This document shows, piece by piece, positions 36,627 through 50,239 of a stretch of 64,000 bases of DNA. The position numbers and the translations under genes were made by a program. Location of the stretch: assembly GCF_003073045.1 (NCBI RefSeq), contig NC_037595.1:14606252-14670251 (forward strand), in the 5' to 3' direction. The stretch comes from Pomacea canaliculata. Lineage: Eukaryota; Mollusca; Gastropoda; Architaenioglossa; Ampullariidae. Each line of letters starts with the position of its first letter. Within the stretch, counting starts at the first letter, position 1. Below the pieces are notes generated by a model. That model had not been told where the DNA came from, ran no database searches, and saw only the letters and a list, made by a program, of their open reading frames with translations.

Positions 36627-39600
36627 TCACTTGGGGCAGGGTGACAGTGCCTTCTTCAGCATTCGTCGTGTAACAGGCCAGACATCAGGGTTGTAATCTT
36701 TAGCAGCCAGTTGAGTTGATGTCAAAGGCTCAGGCTTGTGCAGCGTAGCCTGTGTGCCAGCAATGCTCAGAAGTTTTAACTCCACAGGTCCCAGGTGAAG
36801 ATAATCCTAGAGTGAAAAACATCAGGCAGCTTGCTTTTATTTTTATTTTCTAATTTTATTGTTTCATAGAATTACCGAAGTGGCATGGTGGTTTCCTTTA
36901 AATCGGCCACCAGGTTAGATATTTAGTGCAACTGTACAAAACTTTCATATTAACTAGAGTCATTAGAAAGTAATTCCAACAAAAAATATCAGGATGCAAA
37001 ATGAATGAATTTGTAATGAGCAGAACTATTAAATATTGGCTCAACCTGCAAGTTTCTATGGTTACATGGTACCTGAGCTTTGAGATGCTGAAATTAGTGT
37101 TGCATGCACTGTACACATGAAATACAATACATTCGTAAGTCACAGTAAATAGTATGACTTTATTAATGACCCACTTCTCTCTTTCATTTTGCTCACTCTA
37201 TTTTCCCCACACTACAAACATACTGATTCTCTTTCACTATTGGCACATGCGCTAGAACTGTTGTCACTTCTACAGGTACTTGATCTCCAGTTCCACACTT
37301 TTCTTAATAATACCTGTACATGAAAGGGGGTAGAGGGAGGCTGACCATGCAATGGGTACCTCACAAAATGAAGACCCGTTTTGGAGGTCTGCTATTAAGA
37401 GAAATAAAATGACACTTTTCTTGATCGGAGTACTTGTGATAGTGGACAACTGCAGAAAGGGTAGGTACAATGGCCAAACAATAATGAATATCACTGATCT
37501 ATACCACAAGAGTAAGGTTATGGTCACCATTTGGTGGTCTTCTGCCAGATTATACCACTATAGCTTCCTAAGACCTTGGTGGAAATTATGAAGAGTTTTG
37601 TTGTAATGAATAAGACTACAAATGCAGTAAGCAGTGCTGATCAAGAGGAAAACTCTCCAATCCTACAAAATAATGCTAGGCTGCACTGGCACAGTTCAGA
37701 ATAATGCTAGACTGCACAGTTACAGTTTGTTACAGTTAGATGTCCTACTTCACCACTGCTGTTCCCAAATCTCTTATCAACACTAAAAAATTTTAAGTCT
37801 GCTCTCTGCTTGTCTTAATCAAAATGTCCCTGAGAAAAGAAAGACCCCCCCAAAATATTTCTTGATTCCACATTTATCTGTAAATGATAAACTATAAAAA
37901 TCAACAACAAAGGTGCATAAAGCTGACTATTTAAAACTTGTTCCACCCAGTGAGCACAGCCACTGTTTTGTCCATTGTATCATGAGAGAATGCTTACGCA
38001 GGTGTAAGAAGAAAACCGACTACTCCCCGACCACTCCTCTCCATTCTGCATTCCACTTGCTCACAGTTTTTAACTGCATTCAACATAAAATGAACATCGT
38101 CTGTTATGCCTCAATGGCTCTGCCCCCATCACAGACCTCTCCACTTGAGTCATATATTCACACTGCTCCTCCTTTCTTCTCCTCTTCTCATTCCTTCACG
38201 GCTTGCAATCCTTGCATGAGACATCTAATATTTGGTCTGTGTTCCTTTTCTATCTCTGTCCTTATACCTGGAATGAACTGCCCCTCGATATTCATCAGAA
38301 ACTTACTCTCTCTTCCTTCAAAAGGTCTCTTGAAACTTACTTTTTTTCTCCTCCCATAATGTGTGACTGTGTATGTAGGTATGTTTGGGCATGTGTTCAT
38401 GAGTTCTTTTACAGGCGCACAATGAATTACTGTAGCAAGAATTGGCACTTTATAAATTACCTTATTCTTATTATAAATGGAATAAACATGCATTGTCAAG
38501 TGTCCTTAGTATAAAAATGTTGAAAGCATTTATTTTCCTGCAGACTAGAACAGTCAAAACTAGTGAATGTTTTAGGACTCTTGTACAAGTAACATACTTT
38601 ACAACTGACAAGTTCAAAGAACCTTAAAATAAAAGTTTACCTCAAAATCTTCTTCTTCCAACATCAAAGAAGGGATAGGCTCATCAGTAGTTTCGCTCTC
38701 ATCTGGAAATAGTGTTAAGTAATCTGACTCATCTCCTTCATTTACATGAAGCTCCATTATGAGGTATTATATGTGGCTGCTGTTATATGTGATAAAATTA
38801 GATTATTTCATACAGATTTCTAAAAATCCTTTAAGCAAATAAAATCTTTAAAAAGCAGTCTAAATCTGGGTATATGAAAACATACAATACATATGCCCAT
38901 TTGTTACCTCACCTTTGATTCTGCAGCCTGTTCTTCAGGGTGGTTGGTAATTGACAAGAGTTTATCCTGCACAGCCTTCAAGGTGGCACTTGGTGGTCGA
39001 CCTGCAGTAATGTCATGCCTGCTGTCAGCTATGGCTTTCTAAAGCACTTACATTCATGATTGCAACTAAAGTTGTTAGTATCTTACATCTATAGGTATCA
39101 GAACTAGTAACACATCAACTTCATATCACCCATTAAAAATCTGCATAGCAGAAACAATATATAAAGCATAAATGTGTATATATATAAAATTAAAATGATT
39201 ATTTGAAATCATTCAGGTAAATTTAGCATCATTGGAGTAAATAAGAAAAATCAATTAACTGATAATAAAAGGATTTTCCTTTGTGAATGAAACTGTACCT
39301 TTCACAAAGTCATGGTCTGGATCAGGTGGCAAAAGGCGACACAGATCCATCTCCAAAAGACCTGCACTTTCCAAGTTTTCTGCATTCTCACATTGTGTAA
39401 GGAAGAAATTCCTGCAAATAATACTCAAATTCAAAGTTCTGTATGTTTATTTACTGTCTGTGCATGAGAGGTACAGAAAGAAGGGTGGGTTGGGGTGAGA
39501 GATTATATACGGTCTTGCTGAGAGCAGCAGGGATCATCTCTGTCAATCTCTTGGATGCATGGCTATATATATATCATACCAATGATTATTTTTAATATTT

Positions 39601-42600
39601 ACCAAACTTGTATACATCAAATACAGATGAAAAGTCAAGGAAATTTTTAAACTGCCTAATTCATTCTCTTTTCCTGCTTCTCAATACAAAATTCATAATT
39701 ACTTTCTACATACATGGTTTAAAAGCAATAAGAGATGTGCATATGTGTGTGTGAGAGAAAGAAAGACTGATAGTGAGACAGAGAGTATAGAGAATTAGGA
39801 TTGAGAATGAGCAGATACAGAAAAATGTGAAGGCAATGACAAAATGATGATGGCACCAATGCACACAGATTCAGACACATTCACATAAGAAACCGATAAA
39901 AGATTAGAATAGGAGAGTTTTCCCCTTCCCCTTGCATCTTAAAAGCTACTAAACTTTTTGCACTTGACTTTTGGAAACAATAAGCTTCAATTTCATTTAT
40001 ATAATCTTTGTCACTCTTATGACACTGGGGATTCGAGAAGTATTTTAAATCTGGAATATGAACAGACCCACTCACAATGACAAGAAGTTTGTAACTAATA
40101 GCTATCCATGTGCTTACCTAGAAATTTTGAGGTCCTCCACTGTGCAGTCAAAAAGGTCGCTCATCATTTCTAGATTAGTGCGCTCTAGATCTTCCACCCT
40201 CTCTCGTACCTTGGCTGTCTCAAAGCGGTGGATCTGCACCTACAGGAATGAAAAAGTTTGCAACAAGGATGACATAATACAAATCTAACATACATGATAT
40301 TATTTAGTAAACCAGATTAGCTGGTCTCCAAAGACACACAAACAAGCAAGAACTGCACACACTAGTGATGAGCGGCACAAACTACTTCCCCAGTGGCCTC
40401 AGCTCTCAATGAGCACCTGACCCCAAGTAAAGATGGGAAAGGACAGGCAGTAAAGGTAAGGAGATGGGCACTGCCCAATGACTGAAAGGTTAGAGGACTA
40501 GATTTACCTTCTTAACAAATGCTCACAAATTTAACAACGTTTGGTTAAGGCAGAAAAATTTAGGAAGGTAAAATCAAATACAGAAATAAAAGCATGACTG
40601 AGGAGAATAGGTAGCTGTGGGATTGTTTCTTGCTCTGCTGAAAAATTGTAATTACCAAGTCCTAAAATGATAACTGAATTAGTAACGTGTATTTCCCCAA
40701 GTGGAAATGAGCTCAATGCACTTCATACAAAAGACTACAAATAAACCGACAGTCAAATACAGCAACAAATTGAAAGGTAAGCGAGAAGTGACACCAAGGG
40801 AGGTAATCAACGAATGCTTTACCTCTTTCTTCAGCCAGTCATTGTCAAGCACTTCCTGTCGGTCTTTTTTGTCCAGGCATGACATAGCTTTCTGAAATTG
40901 CAAATATGCAAAGAAAAGTCTTAACAACTTAGGCAACACTCACAGATCTTATCTTTCATTTACAGGAAAAGGCAACATTTTGAGCTTCACAGCTACAGAT
41001 ATTTATTCCAACAAACAAACAAAAAATAATAAAGGAGCAATTCATAAATACCATACATTAAACATGCAAATTTAACCTCTGTATCCTCTAGACATGGCAG
41101 TGGTAGATGAGTGTATTGAAGAATATAATGTAAGACTATATTAACATCTTCTGTTGTTTTTTTTTAAGTGACACACCCTAGCTAATAAAATCTCATACAT
41201 CAGTTTTGCTTGCAAGCCTCAATACTCACATCTGATGCTTTATCCTTTTGCAAAGCTAAAGTCTGATCTGTGTATTTCTCAACTTCAGTTTTTGAAGCAA
41301 GGAAGCTTTTCTCCAAGGTGGCTGAAAAACAGATGACAATGACAATAATAGAGATGAGTAGGATTAGGCAATAATTAGCTGGGAATCAGAAGCAGATATT
41401 TTGAGTATTTATATATGCATACTCTTTTGCAGTTTATGGGCATGCAATAATCCCTCTTAGCACCCAGTAAGATCTATTTAAATGCACTCTGCTGAGTTTG
41501 TTTATGTAGAAGCCTCTGCATAAGAACTGCTGATGTTCTGCAACTCAAAGTCACTGCAAAGTCTGCTTCAGTATTAATGCTTCATAGAGAAATTTCTAGA
41601 TCTGTCTAAACATCAGAACTGATACCTTCTATCTTGCCAACCTCTTATTTCATATGCTTCTACTGTTCCACTGGATCACAAACAACAAAATGCCACAACT
41701 CATAAATGTTCTGTACTATGGAAATTTTTTAAAATAACTTTTGTTGCAAAAAGGAAATAATATATTTCATCATAAACTTAATTTATATTATTTATATTAT
41801 TAAGTCTTCCTTACCATCTGCTGTTCTTCTGCTTAACCTGTGTCTTTGTAAATAATATTCTCAATCATTTTGAGGATAACATAAAAATAAAGCAAAGTAT
41901 AGGACAAAGAAAGGCAACTTACTGGACATATCTTCATAAGAAGTTTGCAAGTCTCTTAGCTCTTGCTCCAAAATACGAATCTCAGTATCATGAACATGTC
42001 TCCCAGCATCACGGTAAGCTAACCAAACGTTCACTTCCTGTTGCATTTCTTCAATCTCCACCATTTTCCGTGCAATCTGACTTTTAAGATCTGATATACA
42101 AACCATCTGATATCATTGTATACAAATTATAACACCATTTACTAAAGACCTAAAGAATTTCCCTACAGATGTAAATTTTGCTGTTTTCTCTCTTTAACAA
42201 AGTTTTAATGTCTTCTTCACTTCTGTGTGTTAGAGGAGTAGGAATTTGAATGTGCATGTGAGTGGACACCTAGTGATAGCGAACAATGTGAACAATAGTT
42301 GAAGAATAATGACCTTCTATTTAACTGAACTGGGACAGTGGGTGGCACAGGGGTTCAAGCTCCTGTCACCAAAACGTTCTTGAATGTAAGGTGTATTTGA
42401 TACTTACCCTGAAAAGGTGTTTGCACCTGTTCATAAAGTGCTTTGAGTCTGGTTTGAGGGATCATGCACTATATAAATGTTCATTGTAACTCTACCTGTG
42501 TGTGAAGATGTTTAATTCTGTTTGCTTACAACATATGGTATTGTTTAGTCTCTTGTCACCTTGAATTTCCTTTTCCCGCTGTCTTTGTCTTGACCATTTT

Positions 42601-43759
42601 TCCTTCATGGCATCAACGACCTCTTTATATGTTACGATCTCCTCATTCTCAAACACCCTAGCAACAGCTCGTGCATTTTCTAGTAGATCCTGCCAAAGCA
42701 GCTTTTGTTCAGCCTTAAGGTTCTCATTCTGAAACAGTCCACCAAACAGCCAAATGATAATCTGTCAGCACAAAGTTTCATTAAAGGCATCAATGCTGAA
42801 ATAAGAAGCTGTTTTAATGACTATGTCACACCTAGTTCTTTTGTAGGCTTTTATAAGAGGCCCTAAACTTACCTCCATATGGGAAAATGCACTCTACAAA
42901 TCCAATTATTATTAATACACTTATAAGATTTTGTGGATTCTGGAATACATTCATCTTTATATGTTTCATAAAAATAAAAAAACAATTTATAATGTTATAG
43001 TTGGATTTTCATGATAAAAATCTAAATGAATTATTTACCGGTCAAGATATTATTTTCATATATTTCAAGTTTGAATAGATTAAATATGTCAGCACCAAGT
43101 GTGATCATCTTTATTACCCGTTCCAGATGACGCTTGTTTTTCTCTACCCATCCACGGATCTCATACCCAACATCTTCCAGCTTCTTCTCTACCACATTGA
43201 TTCTGATAATGAAAAAAGTATTTTTAGCACTTCTTTTGTGTTACTTAACCATTTAATAAAATTTGATGTATGAATGCGAAGTCATCAGAGTATTTTAGAC
43301 TGAAAGTCTCTGTGAAAAAGAGAAAAACCTCTTACATTATGTTAACACTTAGATTCATCCAAATATTTTTGCCCACTGTGTTCCGTGTTCTAATAGATAA
43401 CAGTGTGAAACAAAATCTAAAATATGACATTGTGTATCCTTCTGATCAGCATTTAAAATTTGTTTGAGAGTGTGTGTGTGTGTGCATGAGAGAGAAAAAC
43501 AGAAAGAGAGAGGAAGGAATATTTGTGATGTCCAAAGAAAATAACAATAGTGACTTGGGAAGAAAATCTGTATTTTGGGATGTTTTGGTGTTTTGAAGCT
43601 GCTTTTTTCAACTTGAAACTAACAAAATCTGCCCTTTATACAGTCTAGAACAATAACAAGATGTGTTGTATTGAAATAAGAAACTAACTGGTAAGCAAGA
43701 AGACCTTCTTGTGGAGTCACCTCTGGAGCTTTCTTTCCTTTCTTGCCTTTTTTCCCCAT
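36627..43759 (-). CDS. CCDC83: coiled-coil domain-containing protein 83 orthologue, 11 coding exons
   Basis: Exons on the minus strand: 43763-43689 (ATG at 43759), 43202-43118, 42728-42560, 42090-41923, 41321-41230, 40891-40823, 40239-40118, 39411-39299, 39001-38913, 38751-38641 and 36806-36627. Every junction is in phase and the total is 1,269 bases (422 residues), close to vertebrate CCDC83. Matches to that family run along the whole length: EGLLAYQ near the N-terminus, VVDAMKEKWSRQRQ, the VWLAYRDAGRHVHDTEIRIL coiled coil, NDWLKKEVQIHRFE, LKISRNFFLTQ and a C-terminal DYLHLGPVELKLLSI. Residues about 25-270 are heptad-rich and lack membrane spans. The molecular function is poorly known; in vertebrates it is reported mainly from testis. 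Two junctions are weaker: the exon at 38751 has a poor polypyrimidine tract, and the first coding exon needs an upstream UTR exon. Confidence 0.92.
38090..38480 (+). mobile_element. degraded LINE 3' end
   Basis: One frame shows MRHLIFGLCSFSISV and the neighbouring frame TWNELPLDIHQKLTLSSFKR, the WN.LPL.I....L..FK..L ending seen in many non-LTR ORF2 proteins. The two pieces are in different frames, so the copy is decayed. It is followed by a tail-like ggcactttataaattac. It sits in the last intron of the CCDC83 orthologue. Confidence 0.6.
42340..42486 (+). mobile_element. SINE with recognisable head and tail
   Basis: The head ggtggcacaggggttcaagc then tcctgtcacc resembles the 15- and 20-kb elements. 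The tail aaagtgctttgagtctggtt then atgcactatataaatgttca is the common invertebrate SINE/LINE end. It sits in an intron of the CCDC83 orthologue, antisense to the gene. Confidence 0.6.
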
Positions 43760-43763
43760 GGTT

Positions 43764-45664
43764 CTGCAGTGTGGAATCATTTGTAAACATGGATAAACTT
43801 CACAGTATTGCTATTAAATATTATTCAGTCTATTCAACTCATGTGTAGTGCACACATATGCATGGACCCATCATTCTCTCTTTCTGTTACACACACATGC
43901 ACTGATATTGAAATTAAAATTATTCCTGTCAAAAGTTTCTGTATTCAAACATGTTCTAAGTAATATTTTTAATTTACCAAATGCAACACTACACACTTTA
44001 ATCATAAAGGGAAGAAAAATCCTAGGATGACTGAAACAAATGTTTATGTATTTTTCCCTAATTTGTTCATGAAAGATATAGTGGTACCTCAGCACTCTAA
44101 CTGCTCCGTGCTAAAACAACTTGGTCCTCAACCAATGTTTTCATGAGAATTCCATTTTGGTTTAGAACCACTTGCTCAACACTCATCCAGTGATATAAAA
44201 TCTAATGAGATGCCAAGCTTATTTAAGATGCTTCAGAGTGAAACAAAAGGGAAAGCATCATTTTGCATGTCAATTTCAATCCAGACCTGTCCTGTGATGT
44301 GTTCATGATTTTGTGCTTGTTTTCTTACATGTAAGTACACAAACATATACCCTACAGTAAATATGGTAACCAAGAAACTTTCTAGTGGAAGAAGGAAGGG
44401 AAGAGGAAAATGGTAAGAAAAAAATTGAATTATAAAAAAAAAACTCTTGCCAATTATGAAGGTGGCATGCATGTATCTGAATGGTCACCAGTGATTTCAC
44501 CCCAGACCATATTACCCTACTGCATCCCAGCCATGACCATACCCACATAATTGTCTCAACACCAAATCAATCACTGATGATACAGGTAGCTGTTCAAACA
44601 CATAATTATGCAAGCCCAGCTGCCTATTTCAAACAGAGCCATGTGACCAAGTTTAGCCACCATTTTACTAAACAAAAATCTCTGCTTGGCAATGCACATC
44701 TAGAAAACATCACAATGGTGCATAAACATGATTTTCCTTTTAAGTTATGTTTTTAATTAATGGTTTTTCACCATTTATTCTTTAGTTTAGAGGTTCATAT
44801 TAAATATGAATTTATTTTTAGCCTTCTATTTGTGTTTCCCACTCTGTCTCTGTATAACTATCTGGTCTATGTTCAATGATGTCTTATTTACTTTGAATTT
44901 CTTTTGACTTTCTTTTGCACATTAATTCTACTTTGCAGTTGAGAAATGTGCTATATAAATCCCTTTTATTATTTATTATATGCAGCAGTGTCAATGTTCA
45001 GGTATTCATTTAGCTTGTTGAACATATCTTACTACAGTAGTTCTACTGACACCACTGTCATTGGATGTGAACCCAACTTCTAAAGAATCTTGATGCTTCG
45101 TACTCAGAACGTAGTGGATTGATCTGCTTATAAACCTCGATCTCTCGTCTGTGTGCATGTCTGTTTCTATGTGTGCATCACTGTGCATTGACAAGATCAA
45201 GAATACCTGAACAACACATTCATTTAACACAAACCTCCATCTGAAGAATAAACGAAGATTGTTATTTAAAGTTGACTGACAGCTAGCCTTAAGTGGCAAG
45301 AGGATATCAGTCTTTCGGGCTTGGAGCAATCTGAGTTTTGTGTTGGGACTATATATGTGGCGCTGTATTTGGGACAGTATGGTGATGGCTAGGATGATTT
45401 GGCAGTCGGGTAATATGGCTAAAGCAATATAGTTTTGGGGAAAAATGACCCACCCACTATCTGAATTAGCCATTTAGTATAGCATGCTTACGTCCATGAT
45501 ATTGGCAACGCTAAAACAAAGATCAAGGCCATTAAATCAGCGCGCTGTTGTAGCAAAGAGAATAAAAAGATACCAAAGCAAAGGTCCCCCGATGCTTTAC
45601 TGTGTCTCGTACAATTACTTTAAAGTAGATATAATATGAATAAAAATTTTGGTAAAATAGTTAC
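43764..45664. other. first intron of the CCDC83 orthologue
   Basis: AT-rich, with a SINE-like tail (gaaatgtgctatataaatcc) near 44943. No other feature is seen. Confidence 0.55.
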
Positions 45665-45750
45665 CTTAAAAACTCCCAAAGAACGAAAAGAAATTGTGTT
45701 TAGTTGTGGGGTCTAGTCCGCAGCGGCCATATTGACAGAGCGTTAGCAAC
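45665..45750 (-). promoter_or_regulatory. likely 5' UTR exon and promoter of the CCDC83 orthologue
   Basis: The first coding exon begins right after an acceptor (ccacactgcag, 43764), so a non-coding exon must lie upstream. On the minus strand a GC-rich segment around 45750-45700 leads to a good donor aag|GTAACT at 45664. It contains a short upstream reading frame, ATG GCC GCT GCG GAC TAG. The exact transcription start is not visible. Confidence 0.5.
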
Positions 45751-45754
45751 CGCT

Positions 45755-45831
45755 ACAGCGTGGAGACAGAGTAGCTTCCCTTGTTGCTATTACACACAGC
45801 GTGGAGACAGAGTAGCTTCCCTTGTTGCTAT
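45755..45831. repeat. 36-bp exact direct repeat with 41-bp spacing upstream of the CCDC83 UTR exon
   Basis: The copies at 45755-45790 and 45796-45831 are identical. Each ends in GTTGCTAT, and a third AGCAAC lies at 45745. These resemble RFX/X-box half sites, which drive cilia and flagella genes. No complete X-box palindrome is present, so the regulatory role is inference. Confidence 0.6.
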
Positions 45832-48800
45832 GCCGCTGCCATCGTCTTTGTGATGACTTGAAGTAACGGAACTGCATGGCAAAGAAACAAAGATGTAAAA
45901 AAACAGATATCTTAACCCTTATAAGTGTTAGTTAATTGGATGGTTTAAGCGCGGGCGCTACTGGTCCTACAGATTTTTTTTCAGATATTCTATAAATCTC
46001 ATACAAAGAATTAATGTACTTTGTCTTGGTAAAGTTCATAGAATCAAGAGTGACAAGAGGCTACAGGGAGACGAAAGTCATTCAGACAAATCAGTAACAA
46101 AGCGTTGCAAATCTCAACTGTCTGATTCTCCACCTTAGTCAGCCTTACGACATCGCCTCCCCACCACCGTCAGAAAACAAGATGACGGTCACTCTTAACA
46201 TCAATGAGTCATCATCATTAGAAGTGGTCATCATACAGTTTGACAGCGTTGCCTATGTCTATCAGACTGTGGTAGGCGAAGTTCACGAATATACAGACAC
46301 AGTGATTCTACAACTATTTTTACGATCAACATCCATTATTATTATGTTTGTGTGTGTGTGTGTTTAGTAAAGCGCTTTGAACCCACCTTTAATGGTATTC
46401 AAAAACGCCATAGAAATAAATTATTATTTTCAACAATGTTAAAATACCCAATTTTTTACTTTTAACTATTTTCGCTGAACCCTTAAAAATGAGCGTATAC
46501 CTGTTCCTTCGTCATTAACTCATTTACCCTCTTTATTCATCTTACCACATCTTGGGCTTGGGTAACCGATCGGTTCGTGACACACAATGGGCCACTGATC
46601 GTGCTAGTCGAGTGTGGTGCACTTTTTTGTAAACTACACTCCGTAATTCTAACTTCTGCCACTGGCGCTGACTTCTGCAGTCTCCTCTGTGACTCTTCTC
46701 ACCACATTAGATTTTTTTTCTTTTACAAATCCCTTTAATTACTTCCTTATGCGATACAAACCATCAAATATAGAAATCCACAGAAAGAGTTCAAATCTGT
46801 GGTTTATATATTTATATTGAGCTACATAAATATGTTATTATTGTTATTATTGTTATTATTATTATGTCTTTTCATCTGCCTTACCCCACTGCCCTCATCT
46901 CATCCTCTCTGTACCACGCATCAGACGCAGAAAATTCGGCAAACGCTGTTTCCTCTTCAGGCCCTGCTGTTTCGGAGATTTATGTCCCTTTCTCTTCGAA
47001 CTGTGTTTAAGTTCAAAGCCTTCAAATCCGGCCACAAGAAGTAGCTCATTAACACAATTAAGTCGATTCGACTAAATCCTCATCTTTGCAGCAATAAGTG
47101 AATTTCTTTCTTGTTTGACACACACATTCACAAGCACATAGAGCTAGATGTAGGTGCGGCAACCTAGGAAGAAATTCACCTCTGAGATAGAGAATCCAAG
47201 TCAACATAAGTCAGAGTTTTCACACTTTTAACGCTTGATGCCTTTATTTATTTTTTTTTTAATGAAGCGGTGGGACTGAAAATCATTCAACGAGGACTAT
47301 CTGGAGGTTTAGCAAGATATCACGGATCTGACTTCTTTGTGCGCTGAGAGGTAAACATGGATTCAGCTGTTTATTTCCTCAACCCACGTGACTGAGCGAT
47401 ATGCTCTGATTTTTGAAACTGTTATCCGGTAATGATCTAACACTGTAACTTAATCACTCCAAGAAAGTTTTCACTACTACTCGTGTGTTCACCCAGGTCT
47501 GCGGTCGTGATCAAGCTGGCTTAACGGTTTAAATATCATTGACACACTTCATAAACTTATTAGTTCCATAACTAAAAGGTCTTAGGCTCGCCATTACATA
47601 AGGCTGGTATAGAATACAAGTCATTCTGAGAAAGAATACAGATCACCTGGGTGATATGCTATGTCCAGAATACAAATCTCAGTAGAACAGATCATCTGAT
47701 ATAACCTCCTTCCCCAACTCCTTTTTTATTTTTATGTCGTTGGTGGGTGGGTGAGGTGAGACCACGCTTTTCTCAGGGCCAACTTTTTGTGAGGGAGTTG
47801 ATCATCTTCCTTCCTTCTCTGCTCTACCTAACCCTGACCCTATGTAGAGTCAACTACTCAGTCCCGACAGATGGGTCGACTAGGACGAGTTCGCTGCGCA
47901 GTCGAACCTGCTCGCCGCTGTTTTCAGACGCCAGTGCTTGTCAACTTTGGCACCTAAGTTATAGACAATATAATTCAAACCACCTGCTGGGCGGTAGGAA
48001 AGGCATACACTGTTTTTTTTTACACCGTCAGAAACTAAGGCTTTATCACGGCAAAGCAGCCTGTCCTGCAGAAGACGTCATATGTAGAAAAAGAACTGCG
48101 TGCCTGAGACGAGATATGAACCCAGAGCTCTCTTCAGTGTGGTGCAAGGGGGAGTGAGGACAACCTAGATGTAAATGCTGAGGAAGTGTGAGATTCACCA
48201 GGGAGGGGGAGAATGGGAGGGGATTGCGGTGAAGCAGATGAGAGGAGAGTGGAAATTGTCAAGAAAGTAGTTGACCAGGAGGCCAGCACTTGAGCCAGTG
48301 AGTGCAGCTTGTGTTGCCAGAGCATATGCCGCCTTCCCGCGCCCCAGCGCTCGCCATTATTCTCCTAGCCTTTCCCCTCCAGCCCCTCCCGCAGCCGCTT
48401 TTTTTTTTTTTTAACAGGCACACAGCTCCGTGACAACCTCCTTGTAACCATCGTGACAGGCACGTGACAAGTCACATTGTTTTATATACAGCTGTGGACT
48501 GGATTACATCAACGGACGGACAGCCAGCCATATATTAGAGCCTCTTTGTCATGCTGTTTTCATTTTAATTAATGAAAGAACTGGGATTAAAAAAGAATTT
48601 ACATTGATTGAACAGTTGGTAGGTAGGTCCTCACTCTTTCTGTCTTACACACACACTTTATATCTTTCTCTCTCACTTGCTCACACTCTCGACTTCTTAG
48701 GCCTTGTGTTACAGCAACAACACGCAAGCGAAATCTTCCAACAATTAAACGTTTACTGAAATCAATTTAAGAAAAGAAAGGATCATGTCAGAAGGAAAGA

Positions 48801-50239
48801 AAATGAAAAGAAGCACAGAAGACGGGTTAAGGTTAAGACATGAGAAGTGTTATACACAAAGTTTGACATATATTATTAGTATTGACGAATGAAAAGTAAA
48901 AAAAAATGATCTTAGCAAAGGTATCCAGTAGGTAATAATTTCCGTACATTCTAAACTTGAAACGATTTCCAGTGTCTTAATACGTACATATCATTATGTA
49001 AGTATTAATAAAAATAAAAAATAATCAAATTTGAAGTGATATGAAAATAAACTTCAGCACTTTACACTCACACTGATTAATCAATAATTTGCTAAGAATT
49101 ATCATAAGATTGATTTTTACAAGATAATTGGTGTATTACTTATGATCTGAGTTTCTGAAAAATGTCGCAAAACGTAATGCTCTTTATTTCTAAAAGATAT
49201 AAATTACTGTCTGCACACTATTGGTAATGTTAAAAGGTAGTATATATTCTGTTCATTTACACAATCTGATTAATAGCATTATGAAGCAGGTAAAGTAACA
49301 AAAGAATGAATTAATAAACCCTTTTGAAGCTGGGTCTGTAGGAATGTACCACACGTTTAAACACACCTGACATCCAGTAACGGTTTGGACGCCATCAAAG
49401 ACAGAAAGACAAATGTCTGTCTGTCCTGGTTTCAACAAAAGTATTTTCAGATAAACCGTATGCTTCGCTCAAATAATTATGCACAATGAACAAAATATAT
49501 CACAACAGCACATTATCAAATACATACCTGCGTAAAAATATTGTAGAATGGAGTCACAGCAACATGTGAGGAATGATATAATAAAACGAGAATCATATAA
49601 GAGCGAATTATTTACTGAACACAGTTGAAGGCAAAACATCATGCAATTATGAATTATATAACATAAAGGGAAATATTAAACGATGAAGTACATTTGAAAG
49701 TCAGCTGCTAAGAAGAAAACAGTGGAAAGATTCTATAGTTCAACAAATTCAAAGATAAAAGATTACACGTACATAAAATTATAAAGACAAAATATTAAAT
49801 AATTAATTTTAAAGCAAACAATTGTATCTACAGAGGCATGAAGATATTGTTAATCTTGAAAAACATCCCGAACAAGAATTCTGGCTACATGACATGGATA
49901 ATGTCATCACATATATGAAATAATTGTATAATCTCTCAGCAGTAAAACAAGTGTGCATAAAGATTCATAATGAAGGCGATTAACCACCTTTCACAGGTGA
50001 GCAATAAAATGTTTCACAAGGAGCAGGACATGGATGTGAAGCGTGGAGCAAGGCTCTGTCATCTCACACACTAACACTGGGCTACAAATTGTTTCTTGAA
50101 AATATTGGCAATATTATTTAATTAATATTTAATTAGTTCGTATTCGTAGTCATAGCTAAGTGTTTACAGCATATTATGCGAAGAAAGTTTTCTTTTTCAA
50201 TTAGCATAATTACAATGAGCAGCGGCTGAGCACTACTCC
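45832..50239. other. intergenic DNA plus the sacsin 3' UTR
   Basis: The sacsin 3' UTR extends from 50239 downwards. A minus-strand AATAAA lies near 49183. Frames at 46799-47044 and 47747-48157 have no family match. The 48500-50200 stretch is strongly AT-rich. Confidence 0.45.

Noticed and set aside
46799-47044. Leu-rich frame suggesting a membrane protein
   Set aside because: The Leu run comes from a TTA microsatellite and there is no family match.
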